NCBI GenBank assembly: GCA_013350335.1
Contig: CM023540.1
Span: forward strand, 15,567,828 to 15,631,827
DNA length: 64,000 nucleotides
Reading direction: 5' to 3'
DNA from: Chimonanthus salicifolius
Taxonomy: Eukaryota > Streptophyta > Magnoliopsida > Laurales > Calycanthaceae
Positions 58,545-64,000 of this stretch are shown here, in pieces. Each line of letters opens with the position of its first letter. Position 1 is the stretch's first letter. The notes under the pieces were generated by a model. It was not told the DNA's origin. It saw nothing but the letters and a program-made list of their open reading frames with translations, and ran no database searches. Both the position numbers and the translations under genes were made by a program.

Positions 58545-61500
58545 TCAATTTGACTTAGTCCTCTTGTCTGGCTTTTCCTGTTTCTGATTCTGGGGACCAA
58601 CAATCCACTTGAATGTCCATACACCAAGTATGGTTGCTTCGACTGGGGCTACCCAGTATACAAACAAATGCTCCTTTGTTATGTGATCGCCTCGAGCGTA
58701 TGCCCATCCCATGGCCTGCCAAACATTACAGTCAATGAATGTCAAATCTCTTGCCTTCCATATAAACATTTTAATTTTTTTTTTTTTTTGGTTTTTTATC
58801 AAAAGATTCTATAAGGATGGAGGAATAATATGACCTGTTATGAAGATCACTAATCTGATGGATCCAATTATTGATGGACTATGCTTAAAAATATCCTCAA
58901 TTCGACAGAACCAGACACCTTATCTTTAGCTTTTTTAGATTTGTACCATTTGTTGTCTTTCTTTTCTCAAACAAACATGTTCACCCCACCAATTAAAGGA
59001 GTTGTAGGTGCTCGACTCAAAATTTTGGGGTATAGTCCTATCTACAGTGGGGATCATCAGATAAATGGTCTGATTCACCAGACCATAAATAGGAAGGGCA
59101 TCAATATAGGTTTGAGGCCAATGGACAAAGTATCCCATGCCAGAGAGAGAGAGGGGAGTGAGCAACCAGAGATCTGATTATTTTTTGAAGACCAAGGTGT
59201 TCAAGCCTCTTAGAGCACCTGACTAATCCTTGGAGTATGTGCAAACCTCTCTATCCACACACACCGGGTAACACTAAAGGGACTGGCTCTCTTGTGTTGA
59301 GAGTGACTTGAACCCAAGACCTCCTGCATCTCAGGCGGGTTCTTGACCGCCAAGTCAACCCTTACGGGTTAGCCAGAGATCTGATTTAGACAATCTAAAG
59401 CGATCTGATTAGACAATCTAAATCTAGGAATTGATGCATAAGAATTCTGCAACGTAATCCAATCAGCATCCAACAGATTCAAGTTCAAGTATGACAACTC
59501 CTGCTGTTATGGATGACAACAGGTGAGGTTAATCAGGTAGTCTGCCCCTAATAAAGAATGTGTAGTATTAGTCTTATCATAATTGGCATCCAACAGATTC
59601 AAGTTCAAGTATGACAACTCCTGCTGTTATGGATGACAACACGTGAGGTTAATCAGGTAATCTGCCCCTAATAAAGAATGTATAGTATTAGTCTTATCAT
59701 AATTGGCATCCAACAGATTCAAGTTCAAGTATGACAACTCCTGCTGTTATGGATGACAACACGTGAGGTTAATCAGGTAATCTGCCCCTAATAAAGAATG
59801 TGTAGTATTAGTCTTATCATAATTGGATTGGAGTTGAGTTTCAAATTTGAAGAGGTTAACCTCAATTGGGTCTGTCATGTCGGATCCGGATACTCTCTTC
59901 ATCTTCTAATATTACTAACATCATATGTTGTAAGGTACAATCGAACATGGCATGGGTTGATTTAATAGGATAACCCACCACAAGTAGCAACTATTTGTGG
60001 AAACTTTGGATCATTAATCACCCGTATCATCGTTAATGTCACAATCAAAGCCTTTGCCCCATCTATTTGAGAACACCTCAGGTGTTCGAGTACTACTTTT
60101 CTACTAAACCTATTGACACCTCACATTCTATTATATCCGATATAATTTTTTTTCCGAAAGAATTACCATATCCGGTTTTACCACCTTAATCTACATTTTT
60201 CACACAATTCCTTCTTGTCCCTTCGTATAATCCTTCCAATCTTCATACATGATTTTATGCTTCACTTAGTGTATGAATTAACCAGAGACATGATTTCATA
60301 TATGCGGATGGATTGGTGATCAAGGTACTCATTAGATGAGCCCTGTTTTGATGAGATGATGGGATCCCCCCAACAGATTGGAAGATTGTAACGCTTTCAA
60401 CTTTTAAGTAATCCAATCCTCCTCTAAAATTCAGAGAGAGAACCAAATAGAATCAAACTATAAACACTTCAATAATATTCTTCATAAATTTGTCACTCTA
60501 CACAGACATATATAAAGACCTCAAAACATCATCAATAAGTAATTTTCTACTAAAAGAAAACTTTCCTAATCCAAATTACTATAAGTCTAGCCCTGTTTTA
60601 AGCAATTGCATTCAAATTACTCTTTTGATCTCCTAAAATACAAAAGAGCAACTTGCTAAACATGACATAAAATTAGTAACTAGCTAAATATAACAAAACT
60701 TTTAGTTCTAATCTAATTTTCCAAATTATGATTCTAATGGTCCAATTTTGTTCATCCACAATCCATATTCTACATCAAATGTATCACTGGGTTACCTTTC
60801 TTTTTGGGTCCAAACTCTCTGTTTATAAGCTGCCTTTCAAAGGGATGACATCTTCTAAATAGGGTGAGTTTTATGAGGATTTCCCGCCAGGAGCAGACAT
60901 TAGATAAGAGCCAAGATCACTCAAACATGGGCTGGGATTTATGAAATGCTTGTTACAAGTTTCATACTTTTGGAATTTATCCTCTGCACCATGGCTTCTC
61001 AGGATACTATTGGAGAAATCTTTCTAAACATATAGTAATGAAAAATATAAGCATACAGATCTTAGGAAAATCTAATGAAAACAATGTGAAAATTCTGAAG
61101 TAATAATGCAGCAATGTTCTTATTTTTGTTGATGTATCAACTCATGATAATCAACATTATTTACAAGTCCACAAAAACTGTCTTGCTTTTTTATTTATTT
61201 ATGAGAGTTTATTAGCATTTGTGATATTACAAACAATGTGCTGTTTCTGTTCAGTGTTCACACTCTACCACTAATTTTGATAAAAGAAGGAAATACTCAC
61301 AACAGTTGTTACAACTGAATGTAATGAACTGGTGCTGGGACTTTCCTAATAAAGGTGCTTTTTTTTTTCTCATAAAGGTATGATAATGGTATGTATTCAA
61401 TAAAAAAGGTTAACAACTTAAGGGACACCCTTCTTCAGAAATTTGTAAATATAAATTTTAGCAAATTGGGGCTTTCATTGAATTTGGTCACCCACAAGAA

Positions 61501-62229
61501 CACGGGTCTAACAGTCACTTCATTTGGATTTCCATCCAATTGGCACATGAGATGATTTTAGATCGATATAATTTCATCTAATAACAAATGGGGCAGCTAA
61601 AAGTGATTTCCAAATTATTTAGGATCCATACCAAGACTAACCATCTTATATCATCCACAGCTCAAAAAAAAAAAAAACCATCTTATATCATCCAGTGGAA
61701 TGAGACTTGGTGGCATTTTTTATTTCTTTTTTATTACTATCAATTTTTTTTTATGACGGGGAGGGAGGGACATCAAGCACAACCCTACTAAACCTCCTCT
61801 TCGAGTGACGTCACACACCCCCACAAGAAAGCCACCGAGTTACGCCACGGAGACTCGAACTTGCATCATCTTTCTTTCTGAAGTGAAATGTTACCAGCTG
61901 AGCTACCTCATGTGGGGTTTCTTTTTCTTTTCTTTTTTTAAAGAAGAAAAAGGAATAAAAGTACTTACAGAGGCAGGGTTCATGCAACCGCCAGTTAAAT
62001 CAGAGCCCAGTATATGGAGAGAGAGTTTGGAGAGACTTGAAATCCATGTCTTGATGAAGAAACTTTTTGGGTCTTTTTTTGCAAGGCTGAGAGAAACAAG
62101 CACGATTGAGAGTGTAAGAAGCCCTTCAGTCAGTGCTCCTCGATGAATGTCAACATTCAAACGAGGACCGCGACCTACTTCAGGAAAGGTTTCAGTGATC
62201 AGTTTTACACCAATTATTGATCCGATCAC
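58545..62229 (-). CDS. SIP2-1: SIP2-type aquaporin, exons 2 and 3 (5' part off the window)
   Basis: Exon 2 is 62229-61969 (87 codons, phase 0 on both sides; acceptor TTTTCAG, donor GTAAGT). Exon 3 is 58715-58545 (56 codons plus stop; acceptor TTTGGCAG). Exon 2 starts VIGSIIGVKL, has a membrane helix around GALTEGLLTLSIVLVSL, and ends LGSDLTGGCMNPAS, the second NPA half-helix. Exon 3 starts AMGWAYARGDHITKEH, contains the last membrane helix (FVYWVAPVEATILGVW), and ends in a basic tail (KQEKPDKRTKSN). This is the layout of small basic intrinsic proteins of subgroup 2, which reside in the ER membrane in Arabidopsis and conduct water weakly. Exon 1, with the first NPA-like motif, must lie beyond 64000 since intron 1 is at least 1.77 kb. 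Both exons are open and splice sites intact. Confidence 0.88.
59181..59371 (-). mobile_element. tRNA-derived SINE (family 2), best copy
   Basis: On the minus strand: A-box-like TTGACTTGGCGG (59347-59358), B box GGGTTCAAGTC (about 59310-59322), a 120-bp body and an A tail (T6 at 59181-59186). It sits in intron 2 of the aquaporin gene, same strand as the gene. Confidence 0.75.
59461..59820. repeat. 120-bp tandem triplication in SIP2 intron 2
   Basis: Three units of exactly 120 bp start at 59461, 59581 and 59701, each opening AAT..GCATCCAACAG and ending TTAGTCTTATCAT. Units 2 and 3 differ at one position; unit 1 differs from unit 2 at five. The following sequence re-enters the unit only for AATTGG. 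Confidence 0.95.
59821..61743. other. intron 2 sequence without recognised elements
   Basis: AT-rich intronic DNA. No open frame or terminal repeats are supported. Confidence 0.4.
61744..61917 (-). mobile_element. tRNA-derived SINE (family 1), best copy
   Basis: On the minus strand: perfect A box TAGCTCAGCTGG (61894-61905), B box AGTTCGAGTCTC (about 61850-61861), body with CGTAACTCGGTGGC, and A tail (T9 at 61744-61752). It ends 51 bp from the donor of aquaporin exon 2. Not a tRNA gene: no acceptor-stem pairing or correct loop lengths. Confidence 0.75.
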
Positions 62230-62811
62230 CTGAAAACAGACCAAATTCCAATAGATTTTAACAGTAGGAACTCTAAAAGCATCATACTAAATATCAACTT
62301 GCAATACGATTTTGATTTTCAGAACATTGTGCATGAATACCTCTGAAATGAGTGCCAGCCTGAGCCAGATGTATATTCATGGCGGAGAAAGTGCAGGCTT
62401 AGTAGTTTGAGTTGATTAAAACTGGTCTATATACTTATGAGAAATGCCCGAGCATTTTCTAGTTTTGCCCCACGAAGAATTATGAAAACATAATTGGAAG
62501 GAAAGTCATTTTAGTTTGTAGAACAGAAACCAATTTAACAAAGTCAGATACAATTTTAATTTTCTTTGAGTAAAAGGACTGATGTTATTCTGGAAAACCA
62601 TTTTTGTTTCACAAACAATACAGAGATTAGACAAAGGAAAGCAAGGAAGCACTGATATAAATGTCAGGGAACAAAAGAAGCCAATGCTGAAAGAAGAACA
62701 ATGAGAAAGATTACAAATTAACTGTCCTACCTAGAAGATACATTCTTATGAAAAATAAAGATTATGCACAGAAAGCAAATACAACAAAGTCAAGTCCAAA
62801 CATGAACAAAC

Positions 62812-63033
62812 CAGGGGTACAAATATCGGCCGATATATATCGTATCGGCCGATATGTATCGGTTTGGAGGTTGTAAATATCGGCCGATATATATCATTAT
62901 CAGCCGATATTCACAATATCGGCTGAAATATCGGCCGTATCATATCGGCCGATATCAAAATATCGGCCGATATCGGCTGGAGAGAGAAAAATATTGGCCG
63001 ATATATCGGCCGAAAACGATTTTTAAACCCCTG
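62812..63033. mobile_element. hAT-type MITE with ATATCGGCCGAT array (copy 3, best)
   Basis: A perfect 8-bp duplication GAACAAAC (62804-62811 and 63034-63041) flanks termini CAGGGGT and ACCCCTG. The 222-bp interior is about ten overlapping ATATCGGCCGATAT palindromes. An 8-bp duplication and CAGGG ends are hAT hallmarks. It lies in intron 1 of the aquaporin gene. Confidence 0.85.
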
Positions 63034-63041
63034 GAACAAAC

Positions 63042-64000
63042 CAAACTCCTCTTTGAGATCAGTATACAAAACCCAACTCAAAAAGGATAACATGAGCTAA
63101 GTAAACCTGATTGAAAGTCAATTATCCAAACAAAACACAAACTCAAGTATTTATAAATAAAAATTAACCAATTCAAACAGGGACAGAAGATCCCAAACTC
63201 AAAAGTCAAAATCACAGAGAAAAAAATAGTAAATAAAAGATCTTCTGTATATGAACAAACCAACCGAATACAAGTCTCAATCATAGCATAGTGGAGCCTG
63301 AGTCAGCCACCCCAGAATAAGTGAAACAAGCAAACCCAAACAAAAGCCAATATCAAAATTTTAATTTCTATATGAGACATGCAAACGCAAACACGATTAA
63401 ATTCATTTTCTTGATGTAATGGACAATTCTTTATCAGTGTATTAAAAAAGAACAATCAGAATTTCAATAAACAAGTACTTGCCATGTTGGGATGTCAATT
63501 AACAAATCAAATCCAAGTCAATCGTATGATCAACAAACCAAAAGCAAATGTATGGAGAAGAAAAAACCCAACAAATGGTATCCAATTAAATTTCATTACA
63601 TAGAACCAATTCATTTATTATCAAATAAAACAGACACAATTCGACTCTCATTAAACAAACACAGACAGGGTTCATATTCCAACCAACAAAGAGACCCAGT
63701 TCAATTATGTGAACAAAAATCCAAATCTAAATATCAACGAACCAAATGAACCTGGTCAACATATCAAATCAACAAAGTCGAATCCAAAATAGGAGTGCAG
63801 TAGATGTGAATGTTGCAATGAAAACAAAAATCAGCAGTCTGAATTCTGAGCTCTTCAAGTACCTTACATCTCCAACTGCTAGCCCTTGGGCCATACTTAC
63901 CCATGTCAAAGCAATTTTGCTTTGCCTTCTGAGCGGAAACACTTCTTTCTAGGAAGCCAATGGGCTATTGCAAAGATCTGCCCACCAATGTCTTTAGCAA
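63042..64000. other. intron 1 sequence of the aquaporin gene
   Basis: No exon with the expected aquaporin N-terminal features is found. A good minus-strand donor-like CATGG|GTAAGTATGG lies at about 63886-63899, but its upstream frames do not match SIP2 exon 1. Confidence 0.4.

Noticed and set aside
59461..59820. 120-bp units as a CRISPR or satellite array
   Set aside because: Only three head-to-tail units without spacers; a simple local triplication.
61844..61917. tRNA gene on the minus strand
   Set aside because: A and B boxes are good, but there is no matching acceptor stem and an A-tailed body follows, so it is a SINE head. The same applies to 29160-29230, 45335-45401 and 59310-59371.
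63746..63952. Missing exon 1 of the aquaporin gene near the right edge
   Set aside because: Neither strand gives an N-terminal aquaporin helix or an NPA-like motif, and the donor at about 63893 is preceded by frames unlike SIP2.

Overview
This is plant nuclear DNA, almost certainly from an angiosperm. The evidence is split genes with GT-AG introns, a plant-type SIP2 aquaporin, Ty1/copia and long-LTR retrotransposons, tRNA-derived SINEs, TRIMs, MULE-like and hAT elements, and AT-rich spacers. No organelle, bacterial or viral genes were seen. Multi-kb introns and nested repeats suggest a medium-to-large, repeat-rich genome; the species cannot be named from the sequence.

Only two genes look functional, and both lie in the right quarter, tail to tail. 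The first (47999-54181, +) encodes a 704-residue protein with a degenerate kinase-like C-terminus; its coding sequence is split into a 7-nt exon and one long exon. The second (58545-62229 and beyond the right edge, -) is a SIP2-type aquaporin with exons 2 and 3 present and exon 1 missing from the window.

Left part. 1-1366: MULE-like debris, a fold-back and short tandem repeats. 1367-8968: a solo LTR (A6 on both flanks) interrupted at its transcription start region by a 4.0-kb MULE-like element (2224-6234), whose terminal inverted repeats are packed with ATCGATCGAT palindromes and which carries a broken 'putative plant transposon protein' gene. 10947-22330: an old copia remnant split by a hAT element (12092-16320) and by a complete but defective copia element (16383-22195, 187-bp LTRs, TATTT duplication).

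Middle part. 22.7-32.9 kb holds a second MULE-like terminus, an F-box pseudogene, a TRIM, several MITEs, SINEs and a LINE reverse-transcriptase remnant. 33116-43153 is a nest four deep: a solo LTR (duplication CTCAT) holds a second solo LTR (34537-41482), which holds a third (37405-41149), which holds a TRIM solo LTR (39023-39258, duplication GTCTC). The four long LTRs in the window share termini, TATA-box position, net length (about 3.1-3.6 kb) and a conserved 3' block, so they are one family present only as solo LTRs.

Right part. The two host genes carry SINEs, a hAT-type MITE, a 120-bp triplication and poly-G tracts in their introns. Little in the window reads as an operating pathway; its main interest is the record of insertions and the structure of the repeat families.
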